From QHXN01 sp963785125 (lineage in GTDB: Bacteria > Acidobacteriota > Blastocatellia > Pyrinomonadales > Pyrinomonadaceae), in assembly GCA_963785125.1 (NCBI GenBank), contig CAWATU010000007.1:558001-622000 (forward strand): a stretch of 64,000 nt of DNA, written 5' to 3'. A program made the translations under genes and the position numbers. Numbering within the stretch: position 1 is the first letter of the stretch; each line of letters begins with the position of its first letter. Under the pieces are notes generated by a model. The model saw only the letters and a program-made list of their open reading frames with translations. It did no database searches and had not been told where the DNA came from. This document shows positions 34,994-44,133 of the stretch, one piece after another.

Positions 34994-36640
34994 TCAGTCA
35001 ACCCGGAAGAGTTTACACCCGGCAGCGGTTTCGAATGCCCGACATATGTCTTTGGTCCTCTCGGTGAGAAAGGTTTTATAACCCCTGGAGATGTTCCCAT
35101 TCCAGAGGCCGCTTCCGTCTCCATCCGGTATCAGGTGGCTCCTGAGCACGCGCTTGAAATGGCGCCGGCCCCTGAACTCGTCCAGATAGGCGTTCGGGCG
35201 GCGGGCGCCGAAGATGCTGTTGTCGCGGGCGGGGACGAAACAGATATTAGCGATACTGTTCGCCTTCTTCGCCGACACGCCATGCTTTCTGAGTAAGTCC
35301 CTTGGGAAGATGTGGTGCTTGTGCTTACGGCTCCCCTGGCTCGCGTAAAAGTCGACGGGCATCTTTTCACCGTCCGCGAGGAAGAGGGGCGACCTTGATA
35401 TGAGAAGACAGTAGAAGGCGTCGGCGACGGATGACCGCTGTCCGTAGACGGCGCGGGCCACGTCAGAGCGGTCGGGCAAGTCCTCGAACGTGAAGCGCGC
35501 CCTCCCTTTCCGGGCGAGTCTGGTGAAGAACGATGCGTCCCTAAGGATGTTGTCGCGGAAGCCTCGGCCCGAATACCGCTGGCCGACGGCTGTCGCCCAA
35601 AACCACTTATTGAGTTCCTGCCGCTGCGCGGACGTCGGTTGCGCGCTGTGATGGTAAAAGAACACCGCGAGGGTGGCGATCATGTACTCCGACGGTAGGA
35701 GGCCGTCGTCGAGTACGTAGAACCTGCTGTTCAGATATTCCAGGGCAAGGCAGATTGCGTTGCTCAGCCTGTCCCAATCTTTATTAAACTCCGCCCGCGC
35801 GCCTTCACGCCTCTCAATCCGGTCGTTCCATTGTTTAATAACCGATTCGAAAGCCCGTTCGCCTACGTCCTCGATCTTCTCCACGAGCGCCAGTGCCTGT
35901 AGCAGAATCTCGTGACGCACCCGGCGGAACTTGTGCGGGAGCCTCCGCCAAGTATCTTCCGCCAACTCGCGCAGGTCGAACTCGGACGCCCTCGCAAAGG
36001 CGCGGTCGGCCGCGCCCAGCGGCGTGCCCAGCGAGTTGATACGGATGAACAACTCGCGCGCTTCCTCCAGACTCTCCGATTCGACGGTGACGACTGGCAC
36101 CCGGTAGCGGCGGAGAGCTTCCCTGCACTGCCTCACCTTGTTGAGTTGGGCGGCGCTCAGGCCGCGCAGTAAGGCGCGCCAGTTCCGAGAGAGCAGGTCT
36201 GGCAGCGACACCCACTCGCCGGGGACTGCCTTCCGATACTGGAACAGCGGCCCCTCGCTCCCGCCCGTGACGCGAAAGACCACCCGGTCGAAATCCACCG
36301 CCTGGCGCGAGCCGTTCTCCCGCTCGCCGCCCTTCCTAATCTGGTGCAAGACGGAGAGGCGCTGCTGCCCGTCGAGCACAAACCAGACGCGCTTGTTGTA
36401 GTCGTTGAACGGGGGCAGGATGTGGAGTGAGTGGCGGAGCATGTGCTTGTTCTTCTGACCCGTGTCCCAGATGGTGACTCAGCCTATCGGCATGCCCCTG
36501 TAAATGCTGTCGAGCAGTTTCGCCGCCTTGTTACCGTTCCACACGAAGGCTCTCTGTAACTTCGGCACGGCGAACTTTCCGCCGTCGAGGTAGTTGTAGA
36601 GACGGCCGACGGGGACGGACTTGAAAGTAGTTCGGTTCAT
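34994..36640 (-). pseudogene. DUF262-HNH (GmrSD-like) gene with in-frame stop
   Basis: The ATG at 36640 overlaps the mcrC stop by ATGA and opens a DUF262 protein: VPKLQRAFVWNGNKAAKLLD and SIYRGMPIG. Codon 54 is TGA (36479-36481), where related proteins have a small residue such as Ser. The frame then continues without fault as VTIWDTGQKNKHMLRHS for 494 more codons. The DUF262 core motif LDGQQRLSVLHQI and a C-terminal HNH region (KHKHHIFPRDLLR, NICFVPARDNS) are intact. A downstream ATG at 36442 could give a 482-residue product lacking the first conserved motif. Such proteins cut modified DNA in GmrSD-like systems. One base change (TCA to TGA) or a sequencing error would explain the stop. Confidence 0.8.
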
Positions 36641-37845
36641 GAGACGGGGGTCGAGCCGAGCAGCGCGCTCAGGAACGCCGCGCCCGATTGATTTAAGTCG
36701 CCCGAGAGTGAGAAGGTCATGCTTCGCACGCGAATCCCACCGATCTGCTCATCCAACGGCCTAGCTAGCGGCACGGGGTAGATGAGGACGGCGTCCTTAC
36801 ACCCCTTCGCCTCTGCGTAACCCATGACCTGGAAGACATCGTCATTCTTCGGCTGCGAGGCGGTCTTGTACTTGGTGTCCAGCACGCACAGGGGCCGCCC
36901 CGATTCACGGTCGTAGAGCACAAGGTCGATGTTGAAGGAGAGGGCACCGCTCTGACCAACGCTGAACTCCTCCTGCGATTTAATTGACAGCCCTACCGGG
37001 AGGTATTCGCGCAGCCACTCGGCGGCGAACAGTTCATACAGCCGTGCCATGTTGACTATGAATGGGAGCATTTCTCTATCCCCCTCCGCGTAGGCCGGAC
37101 CGGTGTTTTCGAGGAAGAACCTGCACAGTGCATGGATTGGCCGATAGTCCTCGTTCAGCCGGTCGTAGTGTCGCCCCGCGCACGCCGAAGCCTTGAAATG
37201 GTCGAGCGACACAGTGCCCTGAAGTGTCTGGTGCGCTCGCCTCACGGCGGTCAGGGCGGGCTCTCGGCAGAGGCCGCCGCGCAGAATCGTGTTAAGCGTC
37301 CACGCCGGGATCTGATTATCTTCAACGTCCGCCGTGTGCTCCTGGTAATGACATTCGAGCGCCACGTCCCATGGCCGTCTGGCGAGCGCCGCCGTGTCCA
37401 CCCGCCCTGCAACGTAAGGCAGCATACCTGAGCGCCCCACGTAGGCGTGGTAGAGTCCCTTGCGCCCGCGGGCGAGCATGCGTCCAGCGAGTTCTCCCGC
37501 TATGCGTGAGTAGAAGTCCTCGATGCTGTCGGCGGCGTAAGCGCCCTCAAGGAACCTGAAGCTCCCGAGGCGGTAGGCGTACTCAAGCATCCGAAACAGG
37601 TTGCCGAGCTCGACGCGAGGCAAGAGCCTTAAGGCGTAGCCCTGCGGCAGCGGCAAGTGGCCGACCCAACCCTTCGAGGTAAATCTCCATTGCCCATCGG
37701 TCGCGGGCGACGGGAAGTCAACTTCAACCTGAGTCCGGTACTCGCGCCACGCCGCCTCGCCCACGTCATCGGGGAGTTGTGCGCGCGGGACAGGCGTGGG
37801 CGCGTACTCGACCAAGTCAATAATATTTACGCCGTCGCTCCTCAT
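36637..37845 (-). CDS. mcrC: McrC-like restriction nuclease subunit
   Basis: A 402-residue partner of McrB. The N-terminal beta-rich domain contacts the AAA+ ring. The C-terminal PD-(D/E)xK nuclease core is LSFNIDLVLYDRESG followed by LCVLDTKYK, with Asp, Asp and Lys in place. It overlaps mcrB by ATGA at its start and the DUF262 gene at its end, so the three genes are one unit. It should cleave DNA when McrB recognises modified bases. Confidence 0.88.
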   Translation of the reverse strand: MRSDGVNIIDLVEYAPTPVPRAQLPDDVGEAAWREYRTQVEVDFPSPATDGQWRFTSKGWVGHLPLPQGYALRLLPRVELGNLFRMLEYAYRLGSFRFLEGAYAADSIEDFYSRIAGELAGRMLARGRKGLYHAYVGRSGMLPYVAGRVDTAALARRPWDVALECHYQEHTADVEDNQIPAWTLNTILRGGLCREPALTAVRRAHQTLQGTVSLDHFKASACAGRHYDRLNEDYRPIHALCRFFLENTGPAYAEGDREMLPFIVNMARLYELFAAEWLREYLPVGLSIKSQEEFSVGQSGALSFNIDLVLYDRESGRPLCVLDTKYKTASQPKNDDVFQVMGYAEAKGCKDAVLIYPVPLARPLDEQIGGIRVRSMTFSLSGDLNQSGAAFLSALLGSTPVS

Positions 37846-40442
37846 CCGGTGACTCGCTGCCTGACCTTCTCCCAGCGGAAGGCTTCCGCCTTGCCGGGAT
37901 TGTCGAAGAAGTATTCCTCGACGTACGGCTCAATCTCCATCCGCCAGATGTCTTCGAGTTGCGAGTCCAGGTCGGGCCGGAGAAAGAAACTCGTGCCGAC
38001 GGCGTAGTTAGGATTATTGATTTCCTGATTCAGGCGCTGTAGCGTCTCGATCAGTCCCTCGACGGGTGTCCCGGTGCGCGAGTGACAACTCCGAAGCAAG
38101 TCGAAGTTTGGGTCGAGAGCGATAAAAGCGAAGCGGCGGCGCAGGGCGTGATCGACGAGCGCGATGGAACGGTCGGCCGTATTCATCGTGCCGACGAGGC
38201 GGACGTTGCGGGGTATCCGCAACGTCCCGCCGCCCGCGAGCGGCGCCTCCCGGTCGCGGTATTCCAGCAGGTACATCAGCTCGCCGAAGACACGCGACAG
38301 GTTGGCGCGGTTAATCTCGTCGATAATGAGCACGGAGACGCCCGAGCGTGCAGCCGCCTTCTCGCAGAAGTCCAGGAAGCGACCAGGGACGAGCGGGTAA
38401 TCAAGGCCACCGTCCACGCGCGACTGTGGGCGGATGCCCTGAATAAAATCCTCGTAGGCGTAGGCGGGGTGGAACTGTACGAGCGAGAGGACGCCGTCGC
38501 CGCCGGCCACCAGGTGTTTAGCCAGCCTCTCCGCCACGAAGGTCTTGCCCGTCCCGGGGGGGCCGTAAAAGATCGCCTGCCCTTTGCGCTCGACGGCCCT
38601 CACCCAGCGGGCCAGCGTCTCTTCCTTGAGCCCTGTTTCCGTGGCGCATTCTTCGAGGCTGAAGGGCGGATGTGTGTCGAATGTCCTTTTGACCGGCTGG
38701 GTCTCGCCGTCGAGCGCAGGCGCAACGGCGACGGCAGCAAACTTATCCCCGTCCAATTCGATGAGCGTCCTGCGCCAGCCCTCCTCCTTCACGCGGCGCG
38801 GCGTCAGGTCGTCCCAGCGGACGGGGAAGCGATGGCCGTGCTCGTCACCTTCGACGAAATAATATGGCCCCGTGACCGTGCCGACACCCAGGACTTTCAT
38901 CGTCCCGCGGTTCGCGACGATGCGGTCGCCCTCGCGCACCTGCGCGAATTTCCAAGCCTGCTCGACGCCCTCCTTTGTCCAGTCGTCGTGCTCCGCCAGC
39001 AACTCGTTGCGCTTCGCCTCAAACTCCTCGCGTGTCAACTCCGACAGGTCTCCCAGTTCGCTCCAACCGATGGCGATGAACCCCTGCGCGCGGCACTCAT
39101 CCCACTGCCACGCGTCCTCGCCCGGTGCGATCTTCCAGTAGCGAGGTGCGCTCGTCTTCTCCCTCTTCGCCGCCTTGAAGTCGAATTTTTCAATCGCGAC
39201 CAGCCAATGGGAGAACATGTCGAAGAGGTCTGAATCGCGCACTCCGCCCGGCGCTCGGTCTTTAAGGGTTCCGACGAGCAGTTCCCCAATCAGGTTGTGC
39301 CCCACCTCGTTCAGTGTCGGGTAGGAGGTAAGACGGTTGGGGTATGAAGTACCGGCGAAGTAGTTAATGACCGCACGAGATTTGCCGTTGACGATGAGGA
39401 AATCTTCCGGGCGGAGCGCGTTGAGGATGGGCGTCAGGAAGCCCATCTGTAAGCCTTTAGAGTGAGGGAGGGACGAGAATTCGTCGCACGCTTCTGCCAG
39501 TTGAGACGGGTCGGCGACCGCACGCCGGACGAAGTGAAGCACCGCCGCCGCGATCCGCGGCCAGTCTTCGGCCTTTGCCCAGCCGGCACCCTCGAAAAGC
39601 ATTTTCACGTCCTTCGTGATCGCGGGCGCGACGTGAACCCATGAGCCACGCTCACGGTTTCCTCTCGTGTCGCCATGCGGTAGCAGTTTCTGCAAGACCT
39701 GGTCTGTAACGTCTTCCCCACCGTCCGCGCGCGCCGTGATGTCGGCGAAGTTGCGGCGCGCTTCCGCCCTCTGCCGCTCGTAGACGGAGATGTGTTTCTT
39801 ACCCTTTTCCGTATTAAGGAAAGTGTCGGAAAATTCATCGAACAGTTCCGCGAACTGTTCGGCCCTGTCCTGCCCCCTCGCCTCCGACTTCGTGTACTCG
39901 GGCTCCGGGACTTCGTACCCCAGGCTCTTAAGATAGCTGGTCGCGCCCGGCGAGTGTGTCTCGTGCCAAGGGCTCCTCGTCGTTATGGTGCGCGCGGCCG
40001 TCTGCACTAGGCTCAGGTGAGGCTCGCGCAGGAGCGGTACTGCCCACGCCAGACCCTCGGCCGGGACGAAGGCTCTACTTGAAGACGGAATTACCTTGTA
40101 TTCACTCAGGAACTCAACGCCCGCGTGGATAAGCGACTCCTTGTCTGCTGGCGCAAGCTTCTTGTCATCCACGGCGAGATAGAATCCAGCCCTCTCCTTC
40201 TGTCGCGTGAAGTAGAACGCCTCCATCGAGCCGACGTTCAGGCGCACGCCGTTCGGGTGCAATGTCAGCCCCCAGGAACCGGGCTTCGTCGCGTGGGCGT
40301 GGCGGATTGATTCGACTAACAGGTCTAGGACGGCCTGCCGGACCTCCGGCTGGGGCAGCACTTCTTCGACCACACGCTTCGCCGCCTCCGCGCTACCGCG
40401 ATCTATTCTGCTGGGGGTACGCGTCCCCATCTTTTCAGTCAT
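37842..40442 (-). CDS. mcrB: McrB-like AAA+ GTPase with EVE-like domain
   Basis: An 866-residue protein. An N-terminal region (about 1-420) has DUF-type motifs (GFLTPILNALRPEDFLIVNGKS). A likely EVE/PUA-type modified-base reader lies at about 440-560 (RYWKIAPGEDAWQWDE, GFIAIGW, GDRIVANRGTMKVLGVG). A McrB AAA+ domain follows, with Walker A GPPGTGKT (Lys633), Walker B VLIIDEINRANLSR and the McrB signature VGTMNTADRSIALVDHALRRRF. EVE domains bind modified cytosines, so the system probably restricts phage DNA with modified bases. With McrC it forms the motor-nuclease complex. Confidence 0.9.
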   Translation of the reverse strand: MTEKMGTRTPSRIDRGSAEAAKRVVEEVLPQPEVRQAVLDLLVESIRHAHATKPGSWGLTLHPNGVRLNVGSMEAFYFTRQKERAGFYLAVDDKKLAPADKESLIHAGVEFLSEYKVIPSSSRAFVPAEGLAWAVPLLREPHLSLVQTAARTITTRSPWHETHSPGATSYLKSLGYEVPEPEYTKSEARGQDRAEQFAELFDEFSDTFLNTEKGKKHISVYERQRAEARRNFADITARADGGEDVTDQVLQKLLPHGDTRGNRERGSWVHVAPAITKDVKMLFEGAGWAKAEDWPRIAAAVLHFVRRAVADPSQLAEACDEFSSLPHSKGLQMGFLTPILNALRPEDFLIVNGKSRAVINYFAGTSYPNRLTSYPTLNEVGHNLIGELLVGTLKDRAPGGVRDSDLFDMFSHWLVAIEKFDFKAAKREKTSAPRYWKIAPGEDAWQWDECRAQGFIAIGWSELGDLSELTREEFEAKRNELLAEHDDWTKEGVEQAWKFAQVREGDRIVANRGTMKVLGVGTVTGPYYFVEGDEHGHRFPVRWDDLTPRRVKEEGWRRTLIELDGDKFAAVAVAPALDGETQPVKRTFDTHPPFSLEECATETGLKEETLARWVRAVERKGQAIFYGPPGTGKTFVAERLAKHLVAGGDGVLSLVQFHPAYAYEDFIQGIRPQSRVDGGLDYPLVPGRFLDFCEKAAARSGVSVLIIDEINRANLSRVFGELMYLLEYRDREAPLAGGGTLRIPRNVRLVGTMNTADRSIALVDHALRRRFAFIALDPNFDLLRSCHSRTGTPVEGLIETLQRLNQEINNPNYAVGTSFFLRPDLDSQLEDIWRMEIEPYVEEYFFDNPGKAEAFRWEKVRQRVTG

Positions 40443-40490
40443 AAAATGATGTCTCTCGGTAAGGATTGACGTTCTGGTGCGTGCGGGTGA

Positions 40491-40529
40491 TGACAGGCCG
40501 CCGGGGACCAGACTGACACGGCCTGTCAG
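40491..40529. repeat. Inverted repeat upstream of mcrB
   Basis: TGACAGGCCG (40491-40500) pairs with CGGCCTGTCA (40519-40528). The right arm can instead form its own hairpin (CTGACA-CGGCC-TGTCAG, 40513-40529). It lies 49 bp upstream of mcrB and 78 bp past the hsdS relic. It is an operator, a terminator or an attenuator-like pair of competing structures. Confidence 0.4.
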
Positions 40530-40605
40530 GTGGGCGTGGAATGCTCATGCGAGGTGTTACTTATTTGCACCGCCCCGATGGGTAGCGGGTGATTTGATTG
40601 CGTTA

Positions 40606-40937
40606 CTAAAAGAGCGTACCCCGCCCAGCCGCCGTCTTGGATTTGGCTGCCGCGCGCCTGCCCTTCTTCTCCGGCTTACCTTTTTCAGCCGCTCCAGCCT
40701 GACGCGTTCGAGCACAGCGGAGGCCGGCTCGACGTTCGGGTCATGCGATGCTGGCTCGCCCCGGAAGGCTTTGGCGAGAATGGCCTGCGACAACTTCCCA
40801 AGCCGGTCCCACGCTTGGACTTCGTATTCCACGACCTGCGGCGAACAGGGGCGCAAAACCGTTTCCAGCCACAAACGGAAGGCTGCGGCAATCGGTAGCG
40901 TCGGCTTACTCTTCGCTCGGGTTCTCAGGCTCCTCAA
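40606..40937 (-). pseudogene. HsdS (type I specificity subunit) C-terminal relic
   Basis: GKLSQAILAKAFRGEP and EPASAVLERVRLERLKK are the hallmark C-terminal helix and tail of type I specificity subunits. Near 40690 the frame slips: the natural Lys/Ala-rich ending (AEKGKPEKKGRRAAAKSK and onward to TAG at 40606) continues in another frame. The rest of hsdS and any hsdM or hsdR are missing. The region before the helix, which overlaps the Uma2 gene, shows no target-recognition domain. Confidence 0.6.
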
Positions 40938-41538
40938 CCGGAAAAACTATCCGATCGTATACGTCCGCGAGTTGTAGGACGCAGCCAATGGAATTGAGGC
41001 GGAGGCTCTCTTCGAGACTATTCACTAAAGAGTAAACCCACTCGCCCCCGGCCCGGCGATGGAAGTGGTCGATCCGGGGTTTCGTCTGTGAAACCAAGAG
41101 GTAATCGGTGAGTTCAGGCAGCCAAGTCTGATACCGCGCCCACTTCTCGCCGCGGTCGAAAGCTTCCGTGGCCGGTGATAAAACTTCGATGATGACCGCC
41201 GGGTTCAGGAGCACGTCGCGGTGCTCGTCGTGAAACTTAAGCTCGCCGCAGACTACCATCAGATCGGGATAAGAATAAAGGCCCTTTGTCGTCTGCCCAA
41301 GCTTCGGGGCTGGCCCGCTGCGAACTTTCATATCCTTGGAGAATACCTGACAGGGCTTCCCCCTCAGTTGAGCGTAAAGCTGCCCCCCGATATTCGTGCA
41401 GATGGCACCGTGCTCCGGACTCTCACCCGCCATCGCGTAAATCTGCCCGTCTACGTATTCATGCCGCTCTTCGGCCTCTCGCTCTAAGGCGAGATACTCT
41501 TCCACGGAATGTCGTGTGTGCGCCCGGGGTAAGCTCAT
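40906..41538 (-). CDS. Uma2-family putative nuclease
   Basis: A 210-residue DUF820/Uma2 protein with a PD-(D/E)xK fold. It opens with SVEEYLALEREAEERHEYVDG. The catalytic acids are in YPDLMVVCG and the Glu in PAVIIEVLSPATEAFDRGEKW. Uma2 proteins are very common in Acidobacteriota and Cyanobacteria, often in many copies; their role is unknown. It is cut off from neighbours by a decayed hsdS piece, which it overlaps. Confidence 0.85.
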   Translation of the reverse strand: MSLPRAHTRHSVEEYLALEREAEERHEYVDGQIYAMAGESPEHGAICTNIGGQLYAQLRGKPCQVFSKDMKVRSGPAPKLGQTTKGLYSYPDLMVVCGELKFHDEHRDVLLNPAVIIEVLSPATEAFDRGEKWARYQTWLPELTDYLLVSQTKPRIDHFHRRAGGEWVYSLVNSLEESLRLNSIGCVLQLADVYDRIVFPVEEPENPSEE

Positions 41539-41711
41539 TTACTCAGAACCTCCGCCAGCAACAATCATGCGACGCGAGAGAAGAATTATGTCGAATGTGC
41601 GCCCACCGGTCAAAGCGTTCTCCGGTAGTGCGCCGCTTAACACCCTCACACTTTGGACAGGCAATAACCCAGGTTGTGCAATGCCTGATTAAAACGCCTG
41701 TGAGCCGCGCC

Positions 41712-42554
41712 TCACGTGCCACAACACTTCTTGTATTTCTTCCCGCTCCCGCACGGGCACGGCTCGCTGCGACCTATCTTCTTCTTTTTGACAGTTGGCT
41801 GCTGCTGAATCGGAGGTTGGAAGCAGGCCCACGACTCAAGCTCCCCAATCGTATCTTCAACCAGCTTGTACCTGTCATCCTGAAGCCCGGACAGAATCTC
41901 TTCCCTGCCGAGCGCCAGTTGTTTATCGACAAAGTCCAGATCAATGACCCATTCATCTATCAGGTCTTCCTCGAAGGCTTGCTTTATCTGCGGGTAGACC
42001 TCTTCCGGGTATAAGTCCGCGCAACAGGAGACCAGCCCGTCCCAGAAGTGTGAAGGCTCTTTTGAGAGGTCGCCTTCAAACAGACTCTTGTAATACGCTA
42101 GCACGTCCTCTCGCGGCGTCTGCCCGGCGGCAACCAAACAGACCAGAGATTCTAACGCCGCGTTACGGACGTATTCATCAGCCGCCTCGTTCTCCGCCAA
42201 CTGCTTAATGAGTCCCACGTCACCACAGCAGACCGAAGCCAATATTCGAGCGAGGTATTCGGTGACGACATCCCCGGTAGCTTCCAGCGAGATGTCGCCC
42301 GGCGCGGAGAAGAAATCGACGACCAACGGATAGGCGCGCTTTTCACGGAACTGGGCCAGCAGGAACATGGCATAGATGTGAGCCATGTAATCTTCCTGCT
42401 CGTAAACGTCTTCGACGTTGTGAGCGGCTTCCTCAAGAATCTGTAGAAGCACAGGGGTGACCTGCTCTCGCCTCGCCACCGCCTCCTCCAACGCCCGGCG
42501 GGGGAAAGTGCCGTCATAAAATTCCAGTCGTTCGATAATCTCTTCCACGTTCAT
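41712..42554 (-). CDS. DUF1186-type protein with SEC-C zinc motif
   Basis: A 280-residue helical protein. The first 240 residues resemble DUF1186 HEAT-like repeats (YMAHIYAMFLLAQFREKRAY, EYVRNAALESLVCL). The C-terminus is a canonical SEC-C motif, CPCGSGKKYKKCC, binding one zinc. SEC-C tails occur on SecA and many uncharacterised proteins. The function is unknown. It is probably co-oriented with the DUF6155-like gene 38 bp upstream. Confidence 0.75.
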   Translation of the reverse strand: MNVEEIIERLEFYDGTFPRRALEEAVARREQVTPVLLQILEEAAHNVEDVYEQEDYMAHIYAMFLLAQFREKRAYPLVVDFFSAPGDISLEATGDVVTEYLARILASVCCGDVGLIKQLAENEAADEYVRNAALESLVCLVAAGQTPREDVLAYYKSLFEGDLSKEPSHFWDGLVSCCADLYPEEVYPQIKQAFEEDLIDEWVIDLDFVDKQLALGREEILSGLQDDRYKLVEDTIGELESWACFQPPIQQQPTVKKKKIGRSEPCPCGSGKKYKKCCGT

Positions 42555-42592
42555 TGGTTAAGTATCCAAGCCCCGGTCGGGTGCACCTGTCG

Positions 42593-43135
42593 TCAGGCTT
42601 CGCTCTCCGGGAGAGTGCCTTCCTTAAAATGTTCTTCAAAGGTATAGCTCAACCTATCATGTAATCCCCACCCAATATCCGAGGTGTCGGCAACGATGCG
42701 GCGGCACCTCTCTCCGAACTGCCCCTGTAGTCCATGCCGCGCGATACATTTCACCGCCCTTCCATACATGCTCTCCATGCTGTTGTAAAAAGCCTCGTCA
42801 ATATCCCCATAGGTGTTAGTGAACTGCACGCCCACTTCAACGTAATAAAGCATCACGTCCGCCACCCCGAATTTTGAAGCAGAGACCTTCTGGTAATCGC
42901 TGACAGCCTTTCTCGCCACGGAGATCCGTGCCCGGCCGAAGCCACGCTCGGGGAAGAATTCATGTTTGATGACGGACTTGTATTTCTCACCCACCTCCGC
43001 GCTATAGCCGAGATTGAGTTTACTCTGGTAGTAGTCCTTCACCGCATCTATCTTCGTGAACATCTCACCTATGTCGGCGATCAACTGCTCCCTTGAGCGG
43101 GTTTCCAAATATTGCTTCAAGTCTTTGATCTTCAT
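42593..43135 (-). CDS. DUF6155-like protein
   Basis: A 180-residue soluble, mainly helical protein that begins MKIKDLKQYLETRSREQLI and continues with KDYYQSKLN, KYKSVIKHEFFPERGFG. I place it in DUF6155 from memory of similar openings; this is not certain. No catalytic motif is visible. It is directly upstream of the DUF1186/SEC-C gene. Confidence 0.6.
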   Translation of the reverse strand: MKIKDLKQYLETRSREQLIADIGEMFTKIDAVKDYYQSKLNLGYSAEVGEKYKSVIKHEFFPERGFGRARISVARKAVSDYQKVSASKFGVADVMLYYVEVGVQFTNTYGDIDEAFYNSMESMYGRAVKCIARHGLQGQFGERCRRIVADTSDIGWGLHDRLSYTFEEHFKEGTLPESEA

Positions 43136-43745
43136 GCGACTATTCTCTCCGCTTGCCCGCCAAGAGGAGCTTTCATTTTCACATCAACTCATCACTCTCA
43201 TCGGGCTTGGCCCCACTATGCGCCTGCGGCAGGTGTTGGTCACGGTCGTAGGACGGCTCCTCGTGCAGGGCACCCGGTCTATTTAATAAGTGGCACCCTT
43301 GTTAGTCATGGCGCTGGTGCGCGCGCGTGGCTTTCTTCTTTGCCGCACGACGAAAGCAACTCTGCCAGTCGATTCACGTTGAGCGTTTATACCGCGCAGT
43401 TGAGAGGTTATACCACTCAATGTTTTATCCACGCTTGGGCACCACCGTGTTGGAATCGGATATGCACTCTTCTCGAAGTCCTAAATCAGACGCACCATCG
43501 AAGTTAGCCGCAGCGTGCGAAGTAAAGGCTGCATGAGTGGTGCCTCTTCGACTGCCTCGCCTCGTGTTGCGGAGAATTGTCAATTATCCCTTACCCAAAG
43601 GCGCGCAACACTTACCGCAACGACGGTGCGAAATTTCTTAACCGCCTTGCAAGATTTATTGTATAGTCTCGCGCGGACGCACACGACGACTATGCCGCCC
43701 GTGACCCTCACGGCAGCCAGACAATGAGTTGAACTGCTTGCCCCT
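43136..43745. other. Intergenic region, about 610 bp
   Basis: I see no supported gene, tRNA, repeat or hairpin of note. Short open frames exist but have no ribosome sites or recognisable content. The left end presumably holds the promoter for the DUF6155/DUF1186 pair. Confidence 0.5.
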
Positions 43746-44000
43746 TTAGAGCAGGGCTAACACGCCTTGCAGCAGGTTCAGCGCGGCCGCCGTCACCGTG
43801 TCCAGTGCCTCAGGTGTTGATGCAGCCTCGCCAGTCTGCATTACACCGTTGGTCGCGCCGGTTTGTATTTCACCGTTAGCCGCAGGTGTCGGCTGCGGGT
43901 CAGGGCCGGCGACTCCGGTATGCATTTCACCAGCGAAAGCAGACGTGGTGAGCACGAGCGCTAGAGCTAGCGCAGTGATGTAATTTCGACAGCTCTTCAT
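43746..44000 (-). CDS. Small exported peptide with threefold motif
   Basis: An 84-residue precursor. Residues 1-23 are a clear signal peptide (LALALVLTTSAFA) with a likely cut before Gly24. The mature part holds three copies of a six-residue motif: GEMHTG (24-29), GEIQTG (43-48) and GVMQTG (52-57). It ends in a hydrophobic helix (AAALNLLQGVLALL). The ATG at 44000 follows GGAAGGAA. It is divergent from a TPR-Fis-receiver regulator, 133 bp away. The arrangement recalls secreted signal peptides beside TPR receptors, but no function is shown. Confidence 0.7.
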   Translation of the reverse strand: MKSCRNYITALALALVLTTSAFAGEMHTGVAGPDPQPTPAANGEIQTGATNGVMQTGEAASTPEALDTVTAAALNLLQGVLALL

Positions 44001-44133
44001 CACAGTTCCTTCCTTTCGGTGCGTAAGTGAAACCAGATCACCCTGGTTCTAGCAAGTGCCTTATCTTCTTGATGAGGCACGGTTTGAGCTTGTCTGACTG
44101 TTTTTCCACATTCGGGAGAAAGGTAGTCCTCAC

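Noticed and set aside
36479..36481. TGA as selenocysteine or programmed read-through in the DUF262 gene
   Set aside because: No SECIS-like hairpin recognised after it, the position is normally a small residue, and no selenium genes are in view.
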